NCBI GenBank assembly: GCA_012960105.1
Contig: DUBV01000105.1
Span: 1-54,466, forward strand
Length of the DNA: 54,466 bases
Reading direction: 5' to 3'
DNA from: Thiotrichaceae bacterium
GTDB taxonomy: Bacteria > Pseudomonadota > Gammaproteobacteria > Eutrophobiales > Eutrophobiaceae
The notes below the pieces were generated by a model. It saw only the letters and a list, made by a program, of their open reading frames with translations, ran no database searches and was not told where the DNA came from. Within the stretch, counting starts at the first letter, position 1; every line of letters starts with the position of its first letter. This document shows, piece by piece, positions 28,401-35,830 of this stretch. Position numbers and translations under genes: made by a program.

Positions 28401-28526
28401 GACAGTGAAGTCAGGATCTTCTAATTGACCGAGAGAGAGAAATGCCGCGATACCGGCAATAAAAATCAGGACGAAAGCAAAATAGGAAACTGTCTTTTTT
28501 TCGATAGCAGCTGCTGTAAGATTCAT
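25470..28526 (-). CDS. RND efflux permease (AcrB/HAE1-like)
   Basis: This 1018-residue inner-membrane pump has the standard two-half RND layout: TM1, a large periplasmic loop, TM2-6, and the repeat. In TM4 the motif is IALGMMVDNSIVVADGF, so the proton-relay pair is Asp-Asn rather than Asp-Asp. In TM10 the lysine is kept (MMIKNAVVLLDQ). It exports drugs, detergents or other amphiphiles using proton motive force, together with the adaptor and outer-membrane factor genes upstream. Eight bases separate it from the adaptor gene. Substrate is unknown. Confidence 0.93.
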   Translation of the reverse strand: MNLTAAAIEKKTVSYFAFVLIFIAGIAAFLSLGQLEDPDFTVKTAAITTYYPGASAEEVELEVTDRIELAIQQMKQIDYIKSWSRSGVSVIKVNIIPAYTADKIPQIWDELRRKIREVETSLPSGVGRPMVNDDFGDVFGHLLALTGDGYTYAELEEYAKNLKKELSLVDGVAKVVFWGQQKKVIYIDSSQTQISQLGLSETNVAATLAHHHEVVDSGYVDVQNKRLRITPTGEFQSPEEIADLTIRASADNSELIRIKDIGTVSQGYQNPPAKIMRFNGERAIAIAISNIPGTNVVTMGHKVADRLDELIAELPIGIEVQRVHWQADIVDASIQGFFINLTEAILIVLVVLAASMGLRMGIIIGTALILTILGTFIIMSMMGIDLQRMSLGALVIALGMMVDNSIVVADGFVSRLQKGMDRTKAAIEAATLPSMPLLGATVVAVMAFYPIIASTESVGEYCGSLFMVVGISLMFSWVLSVTLTPIQCMDMMPDPKPGEAGIDPYGAKFYVYYRSLLHIAIKRRWVTIGAMVVLLVVSIIGFGQVKQLFFPDSSMTKFMVDYWTPEGTRIQDVSADIKIIEKKLLNDERVASISTFIGGGPPRFYLPVTPEDPNQAYGQLIVNMHDEKEIDDLIKDLTPWFEETFPDAQVPMIKYGVGPAETWKLQARISGPAVADAAVLRSLAIKSTDILDAEPLVGMSQTDWRQRVLKLVPEYNQERGRWTNITRQDIGDTTKRAYDGRVIGQYRDKDDVLPIIMRMGEEERRNVGGLDVLQVQPQGATYTVPLSQVTDAVLTEWEDSVIWRRDRRRTITIQANPILEVTLPSVMKNVAEKLESSELPVGYTFEWGGEIESAAASQKSLIPGMIPAAVVIAFIVVALFNAFRPPIVIALTIPFALIGITWGLLFSGAAFGFVALLGGMSLVGMMIKNAVVLLDQVNIELAEGKTPYEAIVHSGLSRLRPVGLAAATTVLGVIPLLQDVFWVGMGVTIMAGLSFGTILTMVLVPVLYATLYKIKAPS

Positions 28527-28534
28527 AGGATCTA

Positions 28535-29671
28535 TTACTCCGTCTTCTCTTCCAGAATTCTTACTTCCATACCCTCACGTAAGTAATTCACACCTGCAGT
28601 AGCGACCCATTCTCCATCTTCTAATCCACTGGTCACCATAATGCCAGTATCGGTTAATTTCCCGATTATAACTTCTCGCTTTGCTACGGTTTTACTTTGT
28701 TCATTAATGATCCAGACGTAGGTTTTTTCTATATCATCCGGCGACAAGATAGCGGCTACCGGAACCTGCTTACCGATAGCAAGCTTGCTCATATCATCTG
28801 CATCTGGTTTGCCAGATGCCTTGCCCGCCATGCCGGGAAGAATATTAATATCTTCTGGTTGATCCATGATCAAGGTCACTGGATAGGTCCTTGTTGTTCT
28901 CGACGCCTCAGTACCGATTTCCTTAATCTCAGCCGGAATTTTTCTATCAGGAAATGGATCGAAAATAACTTCAATATTTTTCGCCTGAGGCGCCATTGAT
29001 ATAAGACTTTCCGGAATGTTGATCACCATCTCTATTCTTGAATTATCTACAATGCGCACGATAGGCTCTTTGGCTTGCACGAACTCAAAATTCTTAACGT
29101 AGGTACTAACGACAACACCATCAAACGGCGCCTTTAGATAGGTGTAATTGAGTTGGTCTTTTGCAGAGGCAACCGATGCCTGTAAAGATTTAATATCCGC
29201 ACGCGCTTGATCTCGTTGTGAGCGTTTGCGATCAACGGCAGTCTGACTGGTTGCACCGGCATCTCTTTCAAGAATTCGCATCTCTCTATCGAACTCGGAT
29301 TGTGCGCGCTTGAGATTGGCCATGGTCTTATCCAATTGCCCGCGTACATTATTTAAACTGACTTCATAATCACGAGGGTCGATACGAACAACAACATCGC
29401 CAGTCTTTACTTCATCACCAACATTTACAGGAAAGGTAATCAAGGGGCCTGATACGCGGAAAGATAAATCAACTTCCTGTGTTGCGGTTGCCGTACCGGG
29501 GAATTGTCGTTGTCTGAATTGGACAACATCACTAACTTTCATTGCCCTGACAGGTCGAACGATCTTTTTCTCTTCCAGTTGTTCCTTTTCACAGGCTTGT
29601 AACGACAGGAATAACGGTATAATAAATAGATACCCCATTCTTTTAATATTCTTAACTCTATTATAAAACAT
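28535..29671 (-). CDS. RND periplasmic adaptor lipoprotein (membrane fusion protein)
   Basis: A 378-residue protein with a lipobox-like LFLSLQAC, then the barrel/lipoyl halves and a coiled-coil hairpin (about 105-165: LDKTMANLKRAQSEFDREMR). The second lipoyl half contains YLKAPFDGVVVSTYV. It links the permease to the outer-membrane factor. Four conserved structural parts in order and the position between the two partner genes make the assignment firm. Start is the ATG at 29671. Confidence 0.92.
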   Translation of the reverse strand: MFYNRVKNIKRMGYLFIIPLFLSLQACEKEQLEEKKIVRPVRAMKVSDVVQFRQRQFPGTATATQEVDLSFRVSGPLITFPVNVGDEVKTGDVVVRIDPRDYEVSLNNVRGQLDKTMANLKRAQSEFDREMRILERDAGATSQTAVDRKRSQRDQARADIKSLQASVASAKDQLNYTYLKAPFDGVVVSTYVKNFEFVQAKEPIVRIVDNSRIEMVINIPESLISMAPQAKNIEVIFDPFPDRKIPAEIKEIGTEASRTTRTYPVTLIMDQPEDINILPGMAGKASGKPDADDMSKLAIGKQVPVAAILSPDDIEKTYVWIINEQSKTVAKREVIIGKLTDTGIMVTSGLEDGEWVATAGVNYLREGMEVRILEEKTE

Positions 29672-29713
29672 AGCGTTTATTCCTTAGTAGTTTACTGTGT
29701 GATATTAGTTAGC

Positions 29714-31279
29714 TCACCAATCTGGTTTTGGAGAGGATGACTTTGCATCATCTCTTGAATCGGAAGGAGTTGACTCAAGTAACTCTCCCCAATTTGTTCG
29801 TTGCTTCATTTGTTCCTTTGTTTCTATTGGAACAAAATCTTTGCCTTGCCTTATTTGCCAACCACCACCGAGGGCGCGATACATCGCAATCAGGTTAGTC
29901 GCGATATCACCTTGACGCGCTGTCTTTAAATCTTGTTGTGCAACCAATGCCTGTTGTGTATCGAGTACGCGTTGATAATCTGCCACACCATCCCGATATT
30001 GTAGAAGCGCCAGCTCAACAGAACGTTGTGCCGCATCGACACTCTCTGATAGAAACCCGACTTGTTCCTTGGCTCGTAAGAATCCAACTAATGCATCTTC
30101 AACTTCACGCGAGGCTTCCAATACGGTGTTTTGATAATTTACGATCAGTTGTTGCAAGCGTGCGTCCTGAACACGGACATTATTTTTAATCCGTCCATAG
30201 TTAAATATATCCCAGGTCAGACTAGGACCAGCAAAAGCTTCAAGACTATTTAGTTGAAACAGATCTCCAAGATTACTATTAAACGTATCACTTGATTGTA
30301 AACCTATAGAGCCGACCAGAGAAAAATGTGGATACAAATCAGCTTCGGCAATTCCGATACGCGCACTTTGTGCTGCCGCTTGTAATTCCGCTCGACGGAT
30401 ATCAGGACGACGACGTAATAGTTCTGCCGGAATTCCCACAGCAATCTCAGAAGCTGCGGACGGAATAACACTTTCACCTTCTAATAAAGTTTCAAGATTA
30501 CCGGGAGGTAGTCCAAGTAAGGTACTAATTGCATGCTTGGCTTGTTGTAAGCCGACTTGTAATGAGGGAATTGATGCCTTGGTGTTGAGTAATAAGGTTT
30601 TTGCTTGTTGAACATCCAGTTCGGTGGTTGCTCCACTTTCGAAACGGATAGTCGTAATCTTTAAACTACGTTCCTGTATTTCTACATTCTTATGCGCAAT
30701 AGCAATACGTTCTTCGAATGTCCTGATTAAAGCATAGGCTGAGGCAGTACTTGATGTCAGACTCACTAGTACATCATCATAATCTGCAATGCTAGTTAGC
30801 AGATCTGCATCGGCTGCTTGTATGCCGCGTTTGAAACGACCCCATAGATCTATTTCCCAAGCTACATCGAAACCAATATCGGCATCCCGATAGGATGTGT
30901 CGGCAGTTCCAGAAATGTTCGGCTGATTATCGCTTAACTCGATATGGCCAAGACCAGCGCTTACCTGCTGTGCTTGCGGGTAGCTATTGCCAACGGCAAT
31001 ACCAAGTTGTGCCCGGGCTTCCAGTATTCGAATGCCGGCAATCTGTAGTGAAAGGTTTTGTTGATAGGCTTTTTCGATTAATGAATCGAGTGTCGGGTCA
31101 TTAAATACCGTCCACCAGTTACTGACATCGCCTTGTTCAGAGAGGATTGTTGAATCGTGACTTTCCAGCCATTGATCTGCGACGGGAGCATCGGGTTTGA
31201 TGAAATCTGGCCCGACAATATTACAGCCTGACATAAACAAGCATGCCAAATAAAACAGATAGTATCGAAATCTATTCAT
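29714..31279 (-). CDS. RND outer-membrane factor lipoprotein, NodT family
   Basis: This 521-residue lipoprotein (lipobox LFMSGC, then NIVGPDFIKPDAPV) has two outer-membrane efflux protein repeats, with conserved WEIDLWGRFKRGI in the first and GPSLTWDIFNYGRIK in the second. It forms the trimeric outer-membrane channel of the pump. The C-terminal ~50 residues after YRALGGGW are a polar extension. It is the first gene of the operon, followed 42 bp later by the adaptor; a perfect dyad lies 72-94 bp upstream of its start. Confidence 0.92.
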   Translation of the reverse strand: MNRFRYYLFYLACLFMSGCNIVGPDFIKPDAPVADQWLESHDSTILSEQGDVSNWWTVFNDPTLDSLIEKAYQQNLSLQIAGIRILEARAQLGIAVGNSYPQAQQVSAGLGHIELSDNQPNISGTADTSYRDADIGFDVAWEIDLWGRFKRGIQAADADLLTSIADYDDVLVSLTSSTASAYALIRTFEERIAIAHKNVEIQERSLKITTIRFESGATTELDVQQAKTLLLNTKASIPSLQVGLQQAKHAISTLLGLPPGNLETLLEGESVIPSAASEIAVGIPAELLRRRPDIRRAELQAAAQSARIGIAEADLYPHFSLVGSIGLQSSDTFNSNLGDLFQLNSLEAFAGPSLTWDIFNYGRIKNNVRVQDARLQQLIVNYQNTVLEASREVEDALVGFLRAKEQVGFLSESVDAAQRSVELALLQYRDGVADYQRVLDTQQALVAQQDLKTARQGDIATNLIAMYRALGGGWQIRQGKDFVPIETKEQMKQRTNWGELLESTPSDSRDDAKSSSPKPDW

Positions 31280-31350
31280 GTCTGAGATTACTATAAATTA
31301 TTATTAAAATATTATTAAAATATTCTAGCATAGTAATTTTGTAATAAAAG

Positions 31351-31392
31351 ATGAATAATATATAATTATTCATAAACATACATATTATTCAT
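31351..31392. promoter_or_regulatory. Operator-like dyad plus third half-site upstream of the RND operon
   Basis: ATGAATAAT (31351-31359), ATATA, ATTATTCAT (31365-31373) is a perfect 9-5-9 inverted repeat, and ATTATTCAT occurs again at 31384-31392, 19 bp on. The sites lie between the divergent RND operon and the gene at 31464. This arrangement suits a dimeric TetR- or MarR-type repressor; none is encoded nearby. Confidence 0.5.
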
Positions 31393-31463
31393 ATGGATAA
31401 TTTTTATCTATAATTATATGTAGCCTTAAGGCAATCGTTAGTACAAATCAGGGGAAATCTATC

Positions 31464-31826
31464 ATGGCCACTGAAGGACTCTGGACGGTTCAGTTTTCTG
31501 CAACTGAAGAATTTTATGAAAACTTGCAGGTTGGTGAGGAAATCAATCGTGGTGGCACATTTGTGCTGACCAACAATAAAGTCTTTGGTGGTGGCATTTC
31601 CTATTATTTCACCGGATCGTATGAATCTTCCGATTCAATAATCTCCATGACACTCACCGCGACGCGCTATAACGACTTTGTGCCAGGGTCGTTTGGTGAT
31701 GACACCGAAGGCCGAATTTCATTTTCGGGCACCATTAACGAGAATATAATGAAACTACATGGGCATATGGAATTCAATAAAAACAGAATGATTTATGTAG
31801 AAGCTCATAAACGAGCTAATATTTAA
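31464..31826 (+). CDS. Small beta-rich soluble protein, possibly GrlR-like
   Basis: A 120-residue protein without signal peptide or membrane segment. Its pattern (GLWTVQFSA, then GGTFVLTNNKVFGGG, then YYFTGSYESSDSIISMTL and GRISFSGTINENIMKLHG) resembles the small lipocalin-like GrlR family, whose members bind regulators. That link is by pattern only. A good GGGGA ribosome binding site precedes the ATG. It is divergent from the RND operon and heads a run of plus-strand genes for small exported proteins. Confidence 0.55.
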   Translation: MATEGLWTVQFSATEEFYENLQVGEEINRGGTFVLTNNKVFGGGISYYFTGSYESSDSIISMTLTATRYNDFVPGSFGDDTEGRISFSGTINENIMKLHGHMEFNKNRMIYVEAHKRANI

Positions 31827-31868
31827 CAATAACAATTCATTGAAGTATTTTTGTAAGGAGAAAGGTAC

Positions 31869-32417
31869 ATGGTCAAACATCTTTATACATTCTTGATATC
31901 AGGCATATGTGTATTAACAACAATCAATACACATGCAAACGATGTCTTCGCCTATCCATCGGGCGGCCAATCCATGGAACAACAACAGAAAGATCAGTTT
32001 GAATGCCACCAATGGTCAGTCAGTCAAACGGGTTTTAATCCAATGAACAGTTCACAACAACAAAACTATGCTTATAGCCCTTCTTCTCCTTCGAGTTCCG
32101 GCGGATTTGGTGATGCAGAAACAGGTCAAGGTGGAATGGTTAGAGATGGAGCACGAGGAGCAGCTCTTGGTGCTATCGGTGGTGCTATAGCAGGTGATGC
32201 CGGTAAAGGTGCTGCCATTGGTGCAGCTACAGGCGCATTATTCGGGAGAATGCGTCGTAGAGGTCAGCAAGCAGAACAACAACAATGGGAACAACAGCAG
32301 GCTCAACAAGCGCAAATGCAGCAACAACAGCAAGCACAACAACAACAACAAGCAAAAAATGATTTTAATCGTGCTTATAGTGTTTGCATGTCATCTAGAA
32401 ATTACAAAGTACAGTAA
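31869..32417 (+). CDS. Exported glycine-zipper protein with Gln-rich tail
   Basis: 182 residues: signal peptide (to about HAN), a Ser/Gln-rich linker, a glycine-zipper stretch (about 98-127; RGAALGAIGGAIAGDAGKGA), then a long Gln/Ala tract and a final segment with a lone cysteine (YSVCMSS). It is of the YMGG-like/glycine-zipper outer-membrane type, in which the zipper inserts in or associates with membranes. A cysteine near the mature start (QFECHQW) may pair with the C-terminal one. Ribosome binding site AAGGAG is strong. Confidence 0.75.
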   Translation: MVKHLYTFLISGICVLTTINTHANDVFAYPSGGQSMEQQQKDQFECHQWSVSQTGFNPMNSSQQQNYAYSPSSPSSSGGFGDAETGQGGMVRDGARGAALGAIGGAIAGDAGKGAAIGAATGALFGRMRRRGQQAEQQQWEQQQAQQAQMQQQQQAQQQQQAKNDFNRAYSVCMSSRNYKVQ

Positions 32418-32446
32418 TTACATAAGTTATTAATGGAGAATTACTA

Positions 32447-32902
32447 ATGAATAATTATAAATCCGGTTTGATATTATTAATGTCAATACTCGTAACAAGT
32501 CCAGTTATTGCAGAAACAATGAAATATACAGGAACCCTTCATGCCAGCTCAGTAAAAAGTTTAATGCCTTTAGCCAATGGTGATGGTGTACTCATGGTTG
32601 AAGCATCTGGTATTGCAGCATTGTCAGGAACCCCACCATCAGTGCTGGCTGTCAAATGTTCTGGTATGGGAATCGTTGATCCGGAAAGTAAAGCGAAGAC
32701 CATTTTTTATTGTTCCTTTACCGAATCAGAAGAAGATGGTTTTGATGTGAAAGGCATAATTAAAGATGAAACTGGTGCATTCGACGTTATCGGAGGTAGT
32801 GGTAAATGGACGAAGGCAAAAGGTAAAGGCGAATTTATCCAGATCATTAAAACAGCTAAAGGTAGTAAGAACGTTTTTAAAGTGGAAATCACAACCCCAT
32901 AA
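32447..32902 (+). CDS. Small exported beta-barrel-like protein
   Basis: A 151-residue protein with a signal peptide ending SPVIAE. The mature sequence is beta-rich, with two cysteines (KCSG, YCSF). A late motif, VIGGSGKWTKAKGKGEF, resembles the conserved GGTGKFxGAxGxG turn of allene-oxide-cyclase/dirigent-like barrels. Function in bacteria for that fold is unclear. A GGAG ribosome binding site precedes it and the gene is 29 bp after the glycine-zipper gene. Confidence 0.6.
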   Translation: MNNYKSGLILLMSILVTSPVIAETMKYTGTLHASSVKSLMPLANGDGVLMVEASGIAALSGTPPSVLAVKCSGMGIVDPESKAKTIFYCSFTESEEDGFDVKGIIKDETGAFDVIGGSGKWTKAKGKGEFIQIIKTAKGSKNVFKVEITTP

Positions 32903-32923
32903 CAAATCAGAAATTTATCTACA

Positions 32924-34153
32924 ATGAGCAATAAATCAATATCTCTCTTTCTAATAACGCTACTGTTTTCTTTGTCTGCAAATGCAGTACGAACCTATGA
33001 AGCAACTTCCGAGTTAAATGCCGCGGCAATTCTGCCAGCTGAATTATTATCTGGACCGAATCATCAGGTAGATAGCGTTGTCATCAACGATGGTTACCTC
33101 AATATTTATACTATCAGATCAAAGTATGGCGAGGTTCAAGCAACGTCTACTGCAAAACTAAGAAAATATATTCATGAGATTAACGCAGCTGCACGTATGG
33201 AAGCTGTGAAAGGTACGGATGAATTCAAGAGTGGTATTAAAGAAAAAGTAGGCGATGTTGTTGCAGGCGCAAAAGGACTAGTGACTCACCCGATTGATAC
33301 ACTTGACGGTGCTATTTCCGGTGTTGGTAAATTATTCTCTCGTGGTAAAGAAAACCTTTTTGGTGACGCACGCAGTGATTCTGAAACAAGTCGTACCAAA
33401 GATTTAATTGGTTTTTCAAAGACAAAACGCGATTATGGTTTTGAATTTGGCGTTGATGTCTATTCACGAAACCCAATTTTACAAGAACAATTGGATGATA
33501 TTACTTGGGCGGGATTTGGTGGCAGCGTAACGATGAGCGCTTTATTAATGTCTATTCCTGGAGGCACACCTATTATCAGTGTCACAGGTGGGACAGAATT
33601 GATGAACAAAGTGTTTCGTGATTCTGCACCTGCTGATTTACGAAAACTGAATCGTGAAAATTTAGAGTCAATGGGCGTAAGTGAAGACATTAGTGACTTA
33701 TTTATTTCAAATGCCAATTACACACCTCGAGAACAAACCCTGCTTGTCAATGCGTTGGCTAGTATGAAAAATACTAAACAACGTTCGGAATATATCAAGT
33801 TTGCGATATTAACAGACAACGCAGACATGGCTTTTTTCCGTCAACAACAAGCACAAATGTACGCCGGCTATAACAAATCTGTTAAACCAGTGAAAGAATT
33901 TATTTCTATCCGTGAAATATCTGTTGCTAAAAGTAGTGACAATAAAATTGTTTTTAATGTGCCACTTGATTACATGGTCTGGACAAAAGGTTTGGAAACT
34001 GTCGCTAGCATAATTACACAGGAAGTAGCACGCATGAAAGATGTCACTGGTCGAGAAATTTGGGTAACAGGAAAATTTAGTCCCTTGGCAAAAGAAAATC
34101 TAGGAAAAATGGGATGGACTATTAATGAAGGTGCTCAACATCTCCTTGACTAA
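32924..34153 (+). CDS. Exported protein of unknown function (409 residues)
   Basis: A signal peptide (LFLITLLFSLSANA) is followed by a long soluble protein. A central part has helix-forming sequence (GIKEKVGDVVAGAKGLVTHP) and a small hydrophobic patch (about 200-225, MSALLMSIPGGTPIISVTGG). The segment MGVSEDI at about residue 250 recurs in the next gene. I do not recognise the family. No clear ribosome binding site is seen; it starts 21 bp after the previous gene. Confidence 0.65.
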   Translation: MSNKSISLFLITLLFSLSANAVRTYEATSELNAAAILPAELLSGPNHQVDSVVINDGYLNIYTIRSKYGEVQATSTAKLRKYIHEINAAARMEAVKGTDEFKSGIKEKVGDVVAGAKGLVTHPIDTLDGAISGVGKLFSRGKENLFGDARSDSETSRTKDLIGFSKTKRDYGFEFGVDVYSRNPILQEQLDDITWAGFGGSVTMSALLMSIPGGTPIISVTGGTELMNKVFRDSAPADLRKLNRENLESMGVSEDISDLFISNANYTPREQTLLVNALASMKNTKQRSEYIKFAILTDNADMAFFRQQQAQMYAGYNKSVKPVKEFISIREISVAKSSDNKIVFNVPLDYMVWTKGLETVASIITQEVARMKDVTGREIWVTGKFSPLAKENLGKMGWTINEGAQHLLD

Positions 34154-34190
34154 TATGCAGCAGTAAATCTAATAACAGGAACCCTCGCGT

Positions 34191-34454
34191 ATGGCCGACA
34201 ATAACCAGGTTACTATTACCGTGCACCTTGTGCACGGTGAACCGTTGGTATACTCGTTGGAACCTTCTGAAGCAAAAAAGATGGGCGTTAGTGAAGATAT
34301 CGAACGTGCATTGCAACGAATCAGTATGGCAGTTGAAGCGGATAATAAATTAAGACTTATTCCTTATAGCAATATTAAATATGTTGAAATCGATCCTGCT
34401 CCGACCAATTTACCCTTTACAATCATACAAGGTGCTAAACAAATTTCAGATTAA
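34191..34454 (+). CDS. Small cytoplasmic protein of unknown function
   Basis: An 87-residue soluble product without export signal, predicted beta-beta-alpha-beta. It starts with a strand-like TITVHLVHGEPLVY and has a central helix containing MGVSEDIERAL. Its C-terminal segment (RLIPYSNIKYVEIDP) looks like a small single-domain binding protein such as those that close with an Sm-like strand. The heptapeptide MGVSEDI is shared with the product of the upstream gene. An AGGA-type site precedes the ATG. Confidence 0.55.
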   Translation: MADNNQVTITVHLVHGEPLVYSLEPSEAKKMGVSEDIERALQRISMAVEADNKLRLIPYSNIKYVEIDPAPTNLPFTIIQGAKQISD

Positions 34455-34512
34455 CCAGATAAGCTACTTTAATATTATTTCAAAAATATAATCAAAACAT
34501 TAGGAGAACCTT

Positions 34513-35766
34513 ATGTCGCTTTTTAAATGTACAACTGTATTTTTAAAGCACACGACACTGACACTGAGCATCATTGTCACAGTATTTCTTGCAGGTACGA
34601 TTCTGCCCGGTGTCGATGCTATTGCAGAAACACAACCAAACGTCACTGCGGCAGCCGATAGTAGTACTACAAATCTACTTACTCCGGAACAACTGAGTGA
34701 ACTTGTTGGACCAATTGCACTTTATCCTGATGAATTGATTGCTATCGTCTTACCCGCTTCTACATTCCCAATACAAATCGTTCAAGCGTCCCGATACCTG
34801 GAAAAACACAAGAAAGATTCAACGATTAAACCAGATAAAAATTGGGATAGCAGTGTACTCGGATTACTTAATTATCCTGAAGTAATTGAAAAGATGAACG
34901 GTAATTTGGAATGGACCTGGAAACTGGGAGAAGCTGTCGTTAGTCAGCAGAACGATGTTATGGAAACTATTCAGCAGTTTCGTAATACAGCCTACACAGC
35001 AGGCAATCTGAATTCCGATGAACAAACGATCATTGTTCAGGAAAAACAGATCATTAAGATTGAATCTGCCTCTCCAGAAGTGATCTATGTTCCTTCTTAT
35101 AATCCTGCAACTGTGATCGTACACCAACCCGCACCCTATATTTATCATTACTCCGCGCCCTATCCTTATTACTATAACCCTGCAGCCGTATTCTGGACCG
35201 GGATGTTCGTAGGCGCAGCCATCAGCTATGGAGTTGGTTGGGGTTACCATGGACATGGTCACAATGACATCAACATTAATCGTAATACGAACATCTCGGG
35301 TGGTAATAAAAACATCAATGTTGGTGGTGGTAGTAAATGGAATGCTAATCGCGGTAGCGGTAGTGTTGGTAGACCCGGCAATGTGACAAGGCCTGTTGCA
35401 GGAACACGACCTAACACTGGAAAACGACCGAGTGTTGGAACAAGACCCGGATCAAGACCGAGTACAGGACAAAGATCTAGCACCGGACAACGATATAATA
35501 CCGGACAACGAGCTAGTACCGGACAACGAGCTAGTACCGGACAACGAGCTAGCACTGGACAACGACGGTCATCAGTACAATCACGCACCAGAACGAGTAA
35601 TTCGGGTTCCTTTGGCGGCTATAAACGTGGTCAGAGTGCTTCCAGAAACAGTCAACGTGGCCGACAAAGTCGTTCAAGCCAAACAAGATCAAGAACATCA
35701 AGGAGTGCACCGAGTCGATCTAGCTCAGGTCGCTCTCGTGGCGGCGGTGGTGGTCGTAGACGTTAA
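34513..35766 (+). CDS. DUF3300-domain exported protein with repetitive basic tail
   Basis: A 417-residue protein: signal peptide (about 1-40), DUF3300 domain (about 55-220; LVGPIALYPDELIAIVLPAS, EVIYVPSYNPATVIV), a Tyr/Pro stretch, one hydrophobic segment (FWTGMFVGAAISYGVGWGY), and a ~150-residue Arg/Ser/Gly/Gln tail. The tail includes six tandem 18-bp units. The tail is very basic, which suggests binding to acidic polymers (nucleic acid, LPS or exopolysaccharide). DUF3300 genes usually precede DUF2950 genes, as here. Ribosome binding site AGGAGA is clear. Confidence 0.85.
   Translation: MSLFKCTTVFLKHTTLTLSIIVTVFLAGTILPGVDAIAETQPNVTAAADSSTTNLLTPEQLSELVGPIALYPDELIAIVLPASTFPIQIVQASRYLEKHKKDSTIKPDKNWDSSVLGLLNYPEVIEKMNGNLEWTWKLGEAVVSQQNDVMETIQQFRNTAYTAGNLNSDEQTIIVQEKQIIKIESASPEVIYVPSYNPATVIVHQPAPYIYHYSAPYPYYYNPAAVFWTGMFVGAAISYGVGWGYHGHGHNDININRNTNISGGNKNINVGGGSKWNANRGSGSVGRPGNVTRPVAGTRPNTGKRPSVGTRPGSRPSTGQRSSTGQRYNTGQRASTGQRASTGQRASTGQRRSSVQSRTRTSNSGSFGGYKRGQSASRNSQRGRQSRSSQTRSRTSRSAPSRSSSGRSRGGGGGRRR
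35461..35568. repeat. Six tandem 18-bp repeats inside the DUF3300 gene
   Basis: Units of the form AGTACCGGACAACGAGCT encode (S/N)TGQR(A/S/Y/R). Units 3 to 5 are nearly identical, the outer ones diverged. In-frame copy changes would lengthen or shorten the basic tail without a frameshift. Confidence 0.9.
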
Positions 35767-35830
35767 TTAATAACGTTATAAATATAGTGGCGACACTAAT
35801 TTAAAGATTGAATATCAGGAGACATTAATC

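Noticed and set aside
35396-35770. Asp/Asn-rich alternative frame over the DUF3300 tail
   Set aside because: It is the product of reading the 18-bp repeat in another frame; the DUF3300 frame has domain support.
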